Shown: positions 12,062 through 23,838, counted from the first letter of the stretch. The stretch is DNA of 64,000 bases from Orientallactaga sibirica (GCA_036365145.1 JAEOAD010000029.1:18792001-18856000); one strand, 5' to 3'. The notes: generated by a model not told the origin, from the sequence alone. Program-made: numbers and translations.

Positions 12062-12240
12062 GGGAGGGAGGGAGGGAGGGAGGGAGGGAGGGTGGATAAG
12101 ACAGGGCCTCTAGCCACTGCAAATGAACTCCAGATGCATGTGCCACCATGTGCATCTGGCTTACATGGGACCTAGAGAACAGAACCTGGGTCCTTAGGCT
12201 TCACAGGCATGCGCCTTAACTGCTAAGCCATCTCTACAGC
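11909..12240 (-). mobile_element. DIP-like SINE with expanded microsatellite tail, minus strand
   Basis: The body runs from 'cagggcctctagccactgc' to 'taagccatctctacagcc'. The part that is normally a GA block has become the compound tetranucleotide array annotated separately. A perfect 13-bp TSD, ccattaatcattc, lies at 11896-11908 and 12241-12253. Confidence 0.93.
11989..12093. repeat. Compound microsatellite (GATA)n(GACA)n(GGGA)n
   Basis: About ten GATA units (11989-12030), about eight GACA units (12031-12060) and about eight GGGA units (12061-12093) are contiguous and nearly uninterrupted. Single-base changes convert each motif into the next (T to C, then C/A to G), so it probably grew in steps by slippage and substitution inside the SINE tail. 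Confidence 0.97.
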
Positions 12241-12589
12241 CCATTAATCATTCTTTCATTAAGATTATGATTAACTGTTAGGTGCTCAACATTGCACTAC
12301 ATTGTTCAAATAAATACATATACACACAAAATACATAAGCAAAACATGAAAAACATGCAGCTAGGTTTTACATGATGCCTAAGCTCACTGAAGTTATGGA
12401 AACCCAATATGTATATATGTATGTATACATACCTGCATCTATATGGGGGTTGCCCATTAATTGTCATGAGGGCTGTATAGAACAGTAAAGCCATCTTTTT
12501 TATATTTGAAAGTATTGCCAGCAGTAAATACTATTAACATATGACCTAGAGGAATCAAAGACAACCTTCTTAAATTTCCAAAAGTATAT

Positions 12590-12733
12590 GAGCATAGTGG
12601 CACATACCTTTAATCCCAGCACTCAGGAAGCACAGACAGGAGGATCACTGTGAGTTCTAGGCCTGCCTAGGACTACATACCAAATTCCAGGTCAACTTGG
12701 GCTACAGTAAGACCCAGCCTTGAACCCCCAAAG
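12590..12733 (+). mobile_element. B1 SINE
   Basis: 'tttaatcccagcactcagga', 'aggaggatcactgtgagttc', 'ccaggtcaacttgggct' and 'gacccagccttgaa'. It may be flanked by a degenerate duplication, ccaaaagtat before and ccaaaggtat after. Confidence 0.9.
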
Positions 12734-12781
12734 GTATGCATAGCATACATTTTAAATGCCAATGAGCTAAAATAGAAATGA

Positions 12782-12971
12782 TGGGCCGGAGAGATGGCTT
12801 AGAGGGTTAAGATGCTTGCCTGTGACTAAGGACCCAGGTTCAATTCCTCAGCACCCATGTAAACCAGATGTGCAAGGTCGCACATGCATTTAGAGTTCAT
12901 TTGGTAGAGGCCCTCTTACACTCTTTCTCTTTCTCTTTCTTCCTCTCTCTCTCTTAAATAAATAAATTAAT
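12782..12971 (+). mobile_element. DIP-like SINE
   Basis: 'ggccggagagatggctta', B box 'aggttcaattcc', CT tract and AAATAAAT tail. The 13-bp TSD aaaatagaaatga (12769-12781 and 12972-12984) is perfect. Confidence 0.94.
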
Positions 12972-13068
12972 AAAATAGAAATGAGTAATATCAATATAAA
13001 TCTACAATAAAAAGATTAGGCAATTTGGAATTTTCTCTTTCAGAAAAACATTGCTAATAACTTTTAAT

Positions 13069-13248
13069 TTATTTATTTATTTTAATTTTTTGTTGTTGTT
13101 TTTGGTTTTTTTTGAGGTAGGGTCTCACTCTAGCTCAAGCTGACCTGGCATTCACTATGGAGTCTCATGGTGGCCTTGAACTCATGGCAATCCTCCTACC
13201 TCTGCCTCCCATGTGCTGGGATTAAAGGTGTGTGCTGCCATGCCCAGC
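13069..13248 (-). mobile_element. B1 SINE, minus strand
   Basis: T-rich tail, 'tgaggtagggtctcactct', 'ggccttgaactcatggcaat', 'tgctgggattaaaggtgtgt'. The TSD is tgctaataacttttaat (13052-13068) and tgctaataagcttttaat (13249-13266), differing by one inserted base. Confidence 0.93.
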
Positions 13249-13896
13249 TGCTAATAAGCTTTTAATGAGGAAATTTAATCCAAAACCAGGTAACAAATAA
13301 CAAGTCAAGAAGAACAAGTACAACCTAGATAGATATTATATAAAATGCCATCAAATCCTTAATACTATGAATATTTACATGAAAATAAGTTTATTTCAAG
13401 AATTAGTAAGGAGGCTGAATGTTTATCTCTCAAACATTGATTTAAATACAGTTTAAAAATCAATATAAATGCAGTCTGTGCTGGAGAGATGTTTATTCTA
13501 AGTGACTATATCTCCAAGTTTGTCTTTAAGGTCAAATTTAATGTGACCACCATGGCATAGTTTTATTTGGGATTGATTCAAAGTGCTTAAGATGATAAAA
13601 TTTTTCCACCGTATATTATTGCTATTAGTAGAGGAATACTTAAGTAAATTTTAAGCCATTCCTAGAAAAAAATAATCTTTCTCATTGTCATTCAGAATTC
13701 TGGCTTGTACACATTCTTTGCTTTTGTTAATATTAAGTTGTCCATCTAAGTCTATCACATTCATTTATTTTGGATAATTGCATATCAAATATGTTCTGTA
13801 ATAAAAATAATAATGATTATTGGGTTCATATAACAACTAATAATGTACTTATTATTGATATAGAACTACACGTATACATGTTTGAGATAACATGAG

Positions 13897-13898
<2 letters not shown>

Positions 13899-13929
<31 letters not shown>

Positions 13930-14058
13930 AGGTAGGCTCTCACTCTAGCCTAGACTCATCTGAACTCACTCTGCAGTCTCAGGGTGGCCCTGAACTCACA
14001 ACATTTCTCTTACCTCTGTCTCCCAAGTACTGGGATTAAAGGTGTGAACCACCATGCC
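13899..14058 (-). mobile_element. B1 SINE with T30 tail, minus strand
   Basis: An uninterrupted run of 30 T (13899-13928), then 'gaggtaggctctcactct', 'agggtggccctgaactcac' and 'tactgggattaaaggtgtg'. It ends at the B1 head 'accaccatgcc'. The long pure tail suggests it is younger than its neighbours or that the tail has re-expanded. Confidence 0.92.
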
Positions 14059-14059
14059 T

Positions 14060-14495
14060 TTTGAGACAAAATTTCTTATTATCACAGAATATTTTTTTAG
14101 TCATCATGTGTAACTTTTATATATTGCTATCACATACTAAGCTGCATATGTATTAGAAATATAGACAGAAGCAAAAACAAAAGGAAAAAAAATTCTCTTC
14201 TAGGTAGATGTCCCAGAATCTGGGGTTTGTGCTTTTAAAGAAAATGATAAAAACAGGTTAAATTTCATTTGCCTTTATCTTTTATTTACAGCCTCACAGA
14301 TCTGAAATGGACAATAGCAGCATCCATACACTTCCTAGGTATTCAAAAGTGGTCAATGTTTGTTGATTGTCAGGGTTTGAGAGATAGAAGAGTATTTTCC
14401 TGGGCCAGAATGATGCATCTTGTAGGTACACTCTGGGATTCCATGTTTTGAGGTTGAGCTGAGGACAGAAGCTGGTCTAAGAGAAGAGGACAATA
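14060..14495. other. Unique noncoding sequence
   Basis: No recognised repeat; a short open frame here has no known similarity. Confidence 0.45.
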
Positions 14496-14700
14496 CAGTG
14501 GCCCCTCCATACACAGAATGGATAGATTCAGGAACCCTTAGGGGGGTCACCATCATAGTTGCTCAAGTCCCTTATGTGAAAAGAGATAGTATTTTCATAG
14601 AACTGTGAACATTAAAATAAACATTATATCAAAATCATATCTGGATTAATTATAATACTAATACAATGTGGATGTTTCATACCTATAAATGCACTAAGTG
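14496..14700. mobile_element. Tigger-like DNA transposon relic
   Basis: Starts 'cagtggcccctccata', a Tigger-type terminal motif. 'ggaacccttagggggg', 'tgctcaagtccctta' and 'attataatactaatacaatg' follow in the order I recall for Tigger-derived nonautonomous elements. No transposase frame remains. The exact subfamily is uncertain. Confidence 0.55.
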
Positions 14701-15002
14701 CTCTTTCATGAGCAAATTCTGACCTATCCAGGACTCTGTGTACAGTGTATCAGATGCTGCTTTTCTGAGGTTACAGCAGAGGGTTTAAGCTGACATAATT
14801 TACATTTCTTTATTTAAAGTCCAAAGAACCCATGTCAAAGCACTAAACACCTTCTCATTAGAATTATTTTTTTAAAGAAAGCCACTTCCAAAATAGTTAT
14901 TAGATCAAAATATTGTTATATACAAAGAAAGTATTAATATTTTGATAGTTTCTGTTGGTAAATATTCTATAGTTTATTACTAACTTTAAAGAAAATAATT
15001 TA

Positions 15003-15215
15003 GGGCTGGAGACATGGCTTAGTGGTTAAGGCACATGTCAGCAAAGCCTAAGGACCCGGTTTGATTCTTCAGGTCCCACATAAGCCAGATGCACACAGTG
15101 GCACATGCATCTGGAGTTCGTCTGCAGTGGCTAGAGGCCCTGGTATGCCCATTGTCTCTCTCTCTCTCTCAATCTCCCTGTCTCTAACAAATAAAAAATA
15201 AAATCTTAAAAAAGT
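15003..15215 (+). mobile_element. DIP-like SINE
   Basis: 'gggctggagacatggctta', 'gcacatgcatctggagttc', 'gcagtggctagaggccctgg', CT tract, A-rich tail. The TSD is ttaaagaaaataattta (14986-15002) and ttaaagaaaccaattta (15216-15232), 15 of 17 identical. Confidence 0.94.
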
Positions 15216-15794
15216 TTAAAGAAACCAATTTAGAACAGTAAATATACATTTTGTTTTCATATATTTGCTATATATTAATATGTAATTATGAATAATTTAA
15301 AATAAACATATACTATGTAATTTAAGTAGTTGGTTGAACATGATGAATGAACAATTTACCTATTAACTTTTGCTATAATGGCATGACACTGATTTACAAT
15401 GTGAAAGCACCTACTAAATTATTAACATTGTTAATATTCAAAGATAGTTTGGAGCCATACTATAGAAAAATACAATAGGTTATTTCTGAGGATATCAAAT
15501 ATCAAGACATTTTTATGCTAAGCATTTATAGCTTAAATAAACATAATCCTTATGTACAATTTAATATAATTCAACAATATGAAAATTTAGCACCTACTAT
15601 ATAGGATTATATCTTAAACTAAAATCATCCACTAGTTATGAATTTACCAAATATATACCAGCTGTATTTTGCCATATTGCATCTTCATGCAAGTTATAGT
15701 TTATTTTGTTAGTTCTTTCTTTGTAGGGTAATATGACACACTCACATGTATATGTATCTATGTACACACATATACACATTGATGGAAAAAGATC

Positions 15795-15843
<49 letters not shown>

Positions 15844-15844
15844 A
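15795..15844. repeat. (TA)n microsatellite
   Basis: About 50 bp of alternating TA interrupted once by a C ('tacatata'). A self-complementary, probably hypervariable tract. Confidence 0.95.
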
Positions 15845-15887
15845 TGATGGAGTGACATTGCAATTTCAAGTTAAGTAATTCCTCTTT

Positions 15888-16260
15888 AACATTGGAGACC
15901 AAGTTCCAGGACCCAGGTAAATTTCAGAAACTATGAAAGTCATACTATGTGCCTTACCCATACTATGTACTTTGCTAGTAATGAATACTTGAGCAATAGT
16001 TACTAACATTGTTATAAGACTAAACCACAATAATAACTGATAGTATAATAATTAACAATAAAATATAAAAATGTTATATGAAGGTAGTCCTCTCTCCTAA
16101 TATCTTATTGGACTGTACTGCCCTTACCATAATGATGTAAGTTGTTAATGCCTGTGTATGTGGTAGGGGAAGTGAATGAATTTAACACTGTCCTACAGTA
16201 GTAACCTATGCACATATCATTTAGGACAAAACCTGAACATGGAAACAGTTGATAGGAGGA
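15888..16260. mobile_element. MER2/Tigger3-like DNA transposon relic
   Basis: 'aataactgatagtataata', 'ctctcctaatatcttattgg' then 'actgtact', and 'ataatgatgtaagttg' follow the order of the MER2/Tigger consensus as I recall it ('caaaatatcttattgtactgtact', then 'gtgatgatgtgag'). An ancient nonautonomous copy without a transposase. Confidence 0.55.
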
Positions 16261-17104
16261 ATAAGACTACTGTTTTGATAGTGAAGGTCCCTGGGAATGC
16301 AGTGCAGGGCTTCATATTCAGTTGGAAACAGCAGAATATCACACCACTTCCTCACTTATTAGGCAGCATTAAAGTTAAAATGTGTATGATGATTACATCT
16401 GCAAATTTCCATTTAACTACTTTGAATTATAGCTGATTCACTAAGCCTCTGGAAAATGGAGTCCTGTAGAAGAAAAGCGTAGTATAAATAAATCCCAAAA
16501 TACAAAGATTAATCATACAATGTGATAATAAAGTAAGAGATTAATATTGATGCTGCTTACTAATTTCCAGGGTAAGTGTACAACTATTTCTTCTGAGTCT
16601 CAATAGGACATGGCATTTTCTTAAGATAGAATACTAGTTGCTGTTTTTATAGTGAGTTGTGATGTTCAAGCAGGAAAGAATGGTCACTATATGAATAGGA
16701 AATAGTTTCAGAGAAGAAATAGGAAAGTAGACATTGAAAACTGAATATAAGTAGGCATCCATAAATATACAACAATCATTAGACTTCCAAGCAAGAAGCA
16801 TTCTTACAATTTTCCCATGAAAACCCAAATATATTTCTTTTGGAGATGAAAGCACTCAGCAGTAAATATACTGGAAATAATGATACATTTGTTTAACCAC
16901 TATAATTTGCCAAAATGCTATTGATAATAAAACAACATGTATATTTTTAATAAAATAATTAAGTTTGATGAGAATGGAATAAGAATCTTAACAAAGTAAG
17001 ATTCTTATAATTTACAGTCTCAGAACTTAATTATGTTGAACCTAAGACCTCTTAAATTATATTTCAAAGTAGAAATATGTATATGAGAGTATGAGAATAT
17101 GGCA
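16261..17104. other. Unique AT-rich noncoding sequence
   Basis: No gene or classified repeat seen; the first ~170 bp may be the end of the Tigger relic. Confidence 0.45.
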
Positions 17105-17400
17105 TAATTAGCAAGAACATTTATTATGTAACCATGGGCCCTGAGCAGGTCTGAGACCAGCATTAGTTCAATCCCTAGCCCTTATGTAATAGGGCAGTTA
17201 CAGTCACAAACACTTGTAGAGCCAGTCCTATGTGGCTAGACACAGGAGAATCACTGGGGCTCAGTGGTCAGTCTTACCATAGACATCAGCTCGGGGTTCA
17301 GAGAGACACACAATACAGATAAGCAGTGGAGGAGAACCACTGCCCTTATCCTCTGGCCTCTGAACCAGCACATATGTGTAAACATTATGCACAATATACA
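17105..17400 (+). mobile_element. B4-like SINE (ID/B1 composite)
   Basis: 'agacacaggagaatcactgg', 'gttcagagagacacacaata', 'cctctggcctctgaaccagc', and a CA-rich 3' part. This is the order of the rodent B4 family. Old and diverged. Confidence 0.6.
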
Positions 17401-17522
17401 CATATAACTCATAGTACTCACCAAAGAAAAAATACATAAAATTTAGTTTTTAAATTATTTATATGTTTCTTTAATACAACACAAAGTAGGAATATGAGAA
17501 ATAAAATATTGTTAAAGTAAGT

Positions 17523-17668
17523 GGAGCTGGGCATGGTGGTCCACACCTGGGATCTCAGAACTTAGAAGATTGAAGCAGGATCAATGCAAAATTGAAGCCA
17601 GCTTAGTCTATGCAATGGATACCCGGTTTCCCAGGGCTATATAGTGTGACCCTGTCTCAATAATAAAG
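17523..17668 (+). mobile_element. Old B1-like SINE
   Basis: 'gagctgggcatggtggtcca', 'gaagcaggatcaatgcaaa', 'agggctatatagtgtgaccc' then 'tgtctca'. This is the B1 plan with high divergence, so probably an early B1 or proto-B1 copy. Confidence 0.75.
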
Positions 17669-19256
17669 AAAACATAAATGAATCAATGATTGAGATGTTT
17701 GGATGGTTTATGAAATAACTTCAATGTATTCTAGTTTTTAATGCTTATCAGAAATGCATTTTCATCCTAAAACTTAATCTTTTTTCCATGGACTTTACAA
17801 GTTGAACTTACTAAATTCATTAATAAGTTTGGCCTTTCAATACACTTCTCTACTTTAAATGAAAACATTCTAACTGTGTAGAGCTTGCACAGGGTCAATC
17901 ACAGACAATCAGAAGATATACTTGCCTTTTTCTTCACCTTAATAGAAGGTTCTTCCAGTGTATGATGGGAATAAATCAAGGCATGAAAAATCCGTGTGCT
18001 ATTGGGAAATTATTTTTTAGATATTTTAGTGTGCCAATTTTGGAGATCAATACACTTTAAGGGAAAAAAAAAAAAGCAAACTCTCTTACAGTTTCCTATT
18101 AGAGAATTAATATGACAAAATATAATGCTATTATTTAAAATAAGGTGAATTTACTTAAGTTCTAAAATACTACTCTATAACTTTTTCACATTAAATTATG
18201 TATCATAATTGAGTTGCGAAGCACCCCACTGTACAGGAGCTCAATGATGTTGAGTTTTTTGCTAGCTCATTGCCATTTCTATGGGCTTTGTGAATTCACC
18301 TACTTTGGCAGAACTCCACCTTGTTTATCTTTATTGTCAGCCTCTCCTTGATTCTACCTCATTCTCCTCACCCATCATTTATGATTACTGAATTATGAAA
18401 TGATGCAAGATTAGTTATTTTCCCTGTACTGGAGACTTCACAAATATCCAGAAAAGTACATTTCCCAGAGGTGCTATGGTCTTCCTCAAATTGACACTGT
18501 ACATAGACAGAGAAAACCTACATACTGGGAGAGCTCTGAAGGCTCCCATCTGACCATCTGTTATCTCTGAATCATTGTTTGTCTCTAATATTTCCAGATA
18601 CAGCATGGTCCAAGTGGGACACTCAGTCTGGCTCTTTATTTCTCAGCAAATATTATCCTGAAGATTAGTTTTGTTTAAACCAAAATATGTTGAAAATTTA
18701 TTATATGGAGGTGAGGGGTGAAAATGTAGCAATCATACAATATTAGTATGGCTGACTCAGAACATATTTATCAAAAAATCCTCTACCTATCAAATCATTG
18801 AAATTAGTCATTTGTTTCTAATCACTGGTATTTCCTTAGCTAATGAGTTCCATTCCCACTTCAATTCTAGTCACCCTGTTTTCACAGCCATCTACTAGTC
18901 TAACCCTCATGGCATATGCACCAAATGTAGACCCAGAACAATCTCTATCTAAACATCCTGATGACACTCTTCTTAATTCTCTGTTTTATGCATACATCAT
19001 TTTCATATTATGTGTGACTTTCATCAGAGTTTAAGTGCTGCATAGTGAGAGACTCAAGTTCCCTACAAAGGTTTCTATCATTGGAACCTATCCCTGTGGT
19101 TGACCTGCCAACTCCTGAATTCCTATGTTCTTAGCACTGTCATTCTGCTTTGAAACCCTATAGAGCCTTGACCACAAATTTTCAAGTGTTTTTCTAATTA
19201 ATAGTGCCTATTGCGCTTGTTAGTTTAACCTAACTAAATATTTTATACAGTGATTA
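17669..19256. other. Unique noncoding sequence
   Basis: No classified repeat; the A-run at about 18064-18075 is minor. 18225-18640 is closer to average base composition than its flanks but has no coding signal I can support. Confidence 0.45.
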
Positions 19257-19266
19257 AATCCTTTGA

Positions 19267-19421
19267 GATCTGGGCATAGTGGAGCATACCTTTAATCCCA
19301 TCACTTGGAAGGCAGAGGTAAGAAGATCACCATGAGTTCAAGGCTACCCTGAGACTACAGAGTAAATTCCAGGTCAGCCTGGACTAGAGCAAGACCCTAC
19401 CTCAAAAACAAAAAGAAACAC
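19267..19421 (+). mobile_element. B1 SINE
   Basis: 'tctgggcatagtggagcata', 'gaggtaagaagatcaccatg', 'caggtcagcctggactagag' and 'gaccctacctcaaaaa'. The 9-bp repeat atcctttga (19258-19266 and 19422-19430) is a probable TSD. Confidence 0.92.
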
Positions 19422-19474
19422 ATCCTTTGAAGACCCTCAGCAAGGAATGAGAGGTTGGGGTTTTAATAATTTAA

Positions 19475-19712
19475 TAAAAATAGCGAAAACACATCCATAA
19501 CTGCTATGCACCAGGTAATAAGGTTTTACATATATGAAATCATTTAGCTCAACTACTTCTTTAGGAAAGTACCTTTGTAATGTTAATTTTGCACATGAAT
19601 GAATTAAACATAGAAAGGGTGAGTGATCTGCCCAATATCAAATGGGTAATGACCTAAAGTGCAAGGACACTCTGGATCCAGAACTTGTACTCTAAACTAT
19701 TTACAAGCCTCA
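19475..19712 (-). mobile_element. MIR SINE, minus strand
   Basis: Along the + strand: 'ctatgcaccaggtaataagg', 'gaaatcatttagctcaac', 'gtgagtgatctgcccaatat', then 'actctggatccagaacttgt'. These are successive blocks of the MIR core read in reverse (for example 'taacttgcccaaggtcac'). A nearly full-length ancient copy. Confidence 0.7.
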
Positions 19713-19995
19713 TTAGTGTTAAATTCTACTTTCATTTTGGTTTTCAATTTTGAATTATGCATTTTTGTCTATTTTATTTTGCTATTCTTCTGGAAAAGAG
19801 AAAACATAAAATATTGAAACCAAATGATTTTCATTCTTTGCACCTATGAATTAGCCTAAAGAACTGGATTTAACTATAAACTCTTACACATAAGAATCTT
19901 CATAAATCTTCTTACATAGAATTAACAGAAATGACACACATTGCTCTTATTATACCCTATTTTGTTGTGCTCCTGTATATAAAAAACAAAACACA

Positions 19996-20241
19996 GGGCT
20001 GGAGAGATGGTTTAGCGGTTAAGGTTCCTGCCTCCTATGCCTAAGAATGCCGGTTCCAATCTCCAGGTCCCACGATTAGCCAGATACAAAGTGACACAAG
20101 GGTGCAATGCCACACTTGGCCACAAGGGGGCAAACACATCTGGATTTCCTTTGCAGCAGCTGAGAGGCTGCTGGCATGCCCATCTCTGTCTGCCTTCCTC
20201 TCCCTCTCTCTCTCTGTCTCTCTCTCTCTCAAAAAAAAAAA
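19996..20241 (+). mobile_element. DIP-like SINE, long subfamily
   Basis: Canonical head 'gggctggagagatggttta'. It has the extra block between 'agccagata' and 'acatctggat' (20090-20138, including 'gtgacacaagggtgcaatg') and the diagnostic 'gcagcagctgagaggctgct' instead of 'tgcagtggctggaggccct'. A CT tract and an 11-A tail close the element. Confidence 0.93.
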
Positions 20242-20310
20242 CATAATAAATGTTTATACATTATAATCAGTTAATAGTAAACATGAATAGTTTTCAAGAA
20301 CACTGAAGAG

Positions 20311-20480
20311 AGGGTTGGGGCTATGGAATAGTGTTAGAGTGTCCACCTGGCATGCAAAAATCCCTATGTTCAATACCCACCACTGTATCTACTCGGCACA
20401 GTATCACACAACTTAACCCTAGCACTTGAGATCTCAAAGAACTGGGTAAACACAGAATACTAAGTTCATGAGTTAAAAAT
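20311..20480 (+). mobile_element. B4-like SINE (ID head plus B1-like part)
   Basis: The ID-like head 'gggttggggctatggaatag' with 'ggcatgcaaaaatccct' is followed by a decayed B1-like part ('cttaaccctagcacttgag'). Confidence 0.6.
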
Positions 20481-20734
20481 ATGATAGAGGAGGAAAAGTT
20501 AAGGAGCGTTTTAGGAGCTTTTTAATGAAGGAATCACATGGTTTTGTTGGAAAAGGCAGCACTCATTCCTAACTGCCTGGCTGTAAAAATCTTATTGCTT
20601 TTCTGAAGCAAATTGTATGGTTAGCAATTTAAAAGAAAATAGTAGGAATCAGGAGTGCTGATTTGTAACTAGGATAATAAAACAAACTTTATGAAAATAT
20701 TGGTTATTATATATAGTCCATCATATTGAAAAAA

Positions 20735-20945
20735 ATACTATGCTGTCAATATGACACAGTTGGTAGAGTGTTTGCCTAGCATGCAGGAATCCCTGTGTTT
20801 TATCCCAAGCACTGCATAAACCATATTTAGTTGCAAAATCCTATAATCTCTTCAGGAGGAAGATCAGCAAATCCAAAGTTTTCCTTTGTGACAAAGTGAG
20901 TTTGAAGGCATCCTTAGTTACACAAGACACTCTTTAAAAAGAAAA
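20735..20945 (+). mobile_element. B4-like SINE (ID head plus B1-like part)
   Basis: ID-like 'gttggtagagtgtttgccta' then 'gcatgcaggaatccctg' and 'cccaagcactgca', followed by 'aatcctataatctcttcagg' and an A-rich tail. The second copy of the same kind within 450 bp. Confidence 0.65.
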
Positions 20946-20959
20946 AAATGAAAACAAAA

Positions 20960-23100
20960 CACTCACCATAAAATTGTTGCTCTATTACTAACACAACTTT
21001 CTCATTAAAAGTTTAAATTCTTTCTTTGAGAACTCCATATTCAGTTTCCTGCTCCATTATTTGATTGGGTTGACCTGGCTGAATGGGCCTTTGCCATTTT
21101 TCTGATATTGTGAAGATGTGGGTTCTCTACTAGCCAATAAATTTATCACAATTCCAATGAAAGAATAATTGCTCTGCACTATGTATATTTCTCACAAAAA
21201 TACTTGAATGTAGATGTTTACTTACATATTTTCAACTTAGATCCAGAAAAAGAAATTAACTTTCAAAAATATAATAAAAAAGTGACTTTTTATACATAAA
21301 AAGTTTTTTATGTAAGTATCTATATTTTTACAATATCGTATGTGTTTGGATCTTTTGGACTAGCATAGAATCATCAGTGAGACACATGTCCATTTTTTTC
21401 TCAAGATACAGATCACTGCTTCAAAGAGTAGCAATCCTCAGTGGATTGTTAGAATGTAAAATGAGGGAGTTTGAGCTGATTACTTCTGTCACCTGTCCGC
21501 AGCAAAGCTGACATAATTTAATATGTTGACTGGTATACTTTCCCTCATTGATTAGGTAAAGGATAGCTAGAAAAAATACACAGTTATTTATGACTTGCCA
21601 CTTAGAAATCATGTTTGAGATTTTGAACTAACTTTGCCACAGCTGCCTTGTCTCTCCCACCATGGAGCCAGCAGCACCTGTGGGCTTAGAATGGAGAACT
21701 CAGAGTCACTTCCATGCATGGAGAAGCAAATCACAATGTAAGTGGTGTACTACTTCGTTTTCACTCAGAACAATGATTTGCAGAGGATTCTCCTTCATAT
21801 TTTCATGGTTTTAAGTCAGTGACCCGTTGAAGCAGAAAAGAGAAAACATTCAAATTATAAAGAGAAAATAGGCAAGAGAAACATAAGATAAATAAAAAAA
21901 TCCTACAAATAGTATTCTGGTGTGACAGTTGATAATATATATTACTAGAGATTAAGTACCACACAGTGATGAAGAAAGATGAGCTAGAGTTTCAGTAATT
22001 AAGAACAATGAGAGTTTTCTCTCACAGGGATTACCTAAGGAAAACAACTGCTACTCATTTTTGCTTTTACCACACTTGATCTAAGTCCCTATGCTAACTT
22101 CGGTAAGGGAGTTTCTGTGAAATGGAGAACATAAGCATATTTAATTAATTAAAATTTGAACAAAGAAATAATTATCACTTGAAAATAATAGCTTGGGAAA
22201 ACTCTTCAGAATGTGTGAGAACGTTACCAGAGCTTGTTTAAACACCTGGGTATCAGCAGCTCAAACAAGCTAAGCTTGGGTACTCATTCTGATAAGCCAA
22301 TTACAGGGAAAATAATGAAAAACAGAGAAAGATGATTTATTCATTCTAGCCATACTGGAAAAAAGGAACTTATATAAAGGTCTGGTGATCACCCCGAAAT
22401 CCATTTTTGAGGACCTACCATGAAATTAATGTTTAAATAGAGGCAAGGATGTGTAACTGAGCAGTCCTGGTTAAGGTGTGGTCTCTCTCACCATTGACCC
22501 ATCATTGTCTTGACTCCAGTCTCCCCTATAAAGTGGCTTGATATTCTGTCCGATTTGTGTTCAATCTCTTCTTGGAAAGTACATTTCTTCTCTGGCTGAC
22601 ATCAGGACTTTAGCCTTTCCCTTCCCACACTATAGGATACCTGGAACAACTTCATTCTTTGGGATTCATTCTTTCAATAGTCTGATAGCCAAATTGAGGG
22701 CACAATGTGTTTCTAGAACAACTTCTCTCCTACCAGGAGGGTTACAATATCAGCCTATATGCATATATGCCTGTATAGTAGTAATCAAACTTCAGAGAAT
22801 ACAAAAAGGTAGTTAAAATAAATAAAAAGGGATCTTTTCAAGAAAAAAAAAAAGTGTCCATTTTTCCAATCTCCATAGTAATTTACATGAAGTCAGGTAT
22901 ATGAACACAAATACTGACATTCCAAAATAGAGCAAAATTCCATTGCACACCTCATAAATATCTTAACATTCAAAATTCACAATCTGCTATGACAAATGGG
23001 ATAAATTCTTAACAGTTAGCCATGAACCTAACCTCTTTACATTCTTAAAGTATTCATCAAATTGCTAAATATGATTGTTCATTATGCTCCTTATCAGAGA
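20960..23100. other. Unique noncoding sequence
   Basis: About 2.1 kb without a recent SINE, the longest SINE-free run in this part of the window. 22250-22530 has a vaguely LTR-like look but matches nothing I can name. An 11-A run is at about 22842-22853. Confidence 0.45.
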
Positions 23101-23335
23101 TCCTGCCAGGGAAGGGTGTCATCATGCTATTTCAGATCTGTCATCTATAATCGTCTAATCTGCCAACTTCCTGCACCTAAAAGATAAGCTCACGTACAAG
23201 CTGACAAGGTGTGCTGATGAGCCCAGGCTTTCTCGAGGGCTGTTAAAAGTTTAGTTGTCCCTCTGTGAAGAAGCTCTCTGAATCAGCTGGCCGAGTTTTA
23301 TAATGACAGCTGTCAGGTGACAGGGTAAGTTATGC
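23101..23335. promoter_or_regulatory. Candidate conserved noncoding element
   Basis: This is non-repetitive, of higher GC than its flanks, and carries clustered motif-like words: two TAATC sites (23148-23160, 'taatcgtctaatc'), an E-box 'cagctg' (23284-23289), TTTATAATG (23297-23305) and the perfect 12-bp palindrome TGACAGCTGTCA (23304-23315) followed by 'ggtgacag'. TGACAGCTGTCA is the known composite TALE-homeodomain (MEIS/TGIF/PKNOX) binding site. That the block is a regulatory element is my inference; conservation was not tested. Confidence 0.35.
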
Positions 23336-23607
23336 AATTCAGGAAATATTGTGATGAAAGTAAAGGGGTACTAGAAATAGAAAGGGCCCCATATATTGAA
23401 GAGAGTGGCTTGTGTAAACCCATGAAATCTCTCTGGGAATTGTGGATATTTCACTCCTCTCCAGCACCCAGGGAATGCTACAAAATCACTTCTTTTGCAG
23501 ATTATCACACTTTCTATACACAGAGCATATGGAACATAGGCATGCTCAAATAGGGAAACCACAGGCAAGTTAATCTGGAGTTTGGCACCATGACATTTCC
23601 AAGTGTG
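23336..23607. other. Unique noncoding sequence
   Basis: Near-average base composition; open frames on both strands overlap here but have no recognised similarity. Confidence 0.45.
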
Positions 23608-23621
23608 AAAACTCCTGATAG

Positions 23622-23838
23622 GACTGAAGAGATGGCTTAGTGGTCAAAGCATTTGCCTGCAAAGCCAAAGGACCCAGGTTCAATTCCCCAGGACCCACGT
23701 AAGCCAGATGCACAAGGAACACATATGTCTGGAGTTTGTTTGCAGTGGCTGGAGGCCCTGACATGCTCATTCTCTCTCCATCTGTCTCTCTTCTCTCTCT
23801 CACTTTGCCTGCAAATAAATAAATAAAATTTATTAAAA
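23622..23838 (+). mobile_element. DIP-like SINE
   Basis: 'gactgaagagatggctta', B box 'aggttcaattcc', 'gcagtggctggaggccctga', CT tract and AAATAAATAAA tail. A perfect 14-bp TSD, aaaactcctgatag, is at 23608-23621 and 23839-23852. Confidence 0.95.

Noticed and set aside
11989..12093. Tetranucleotide array considered as a CRISPR-like or satellite array
   Set aside because: Four-base units without spacers inside a SINE; a microsatellite in a mammalian genome.
19996..20100. tRNA gene suggested by A-box and B-box words in the SINE heads
   Set aside because: The boxes belong to the DIP SINE promoter; no cloverleaf, and the body continues as SINE with TSDs elsewhere.
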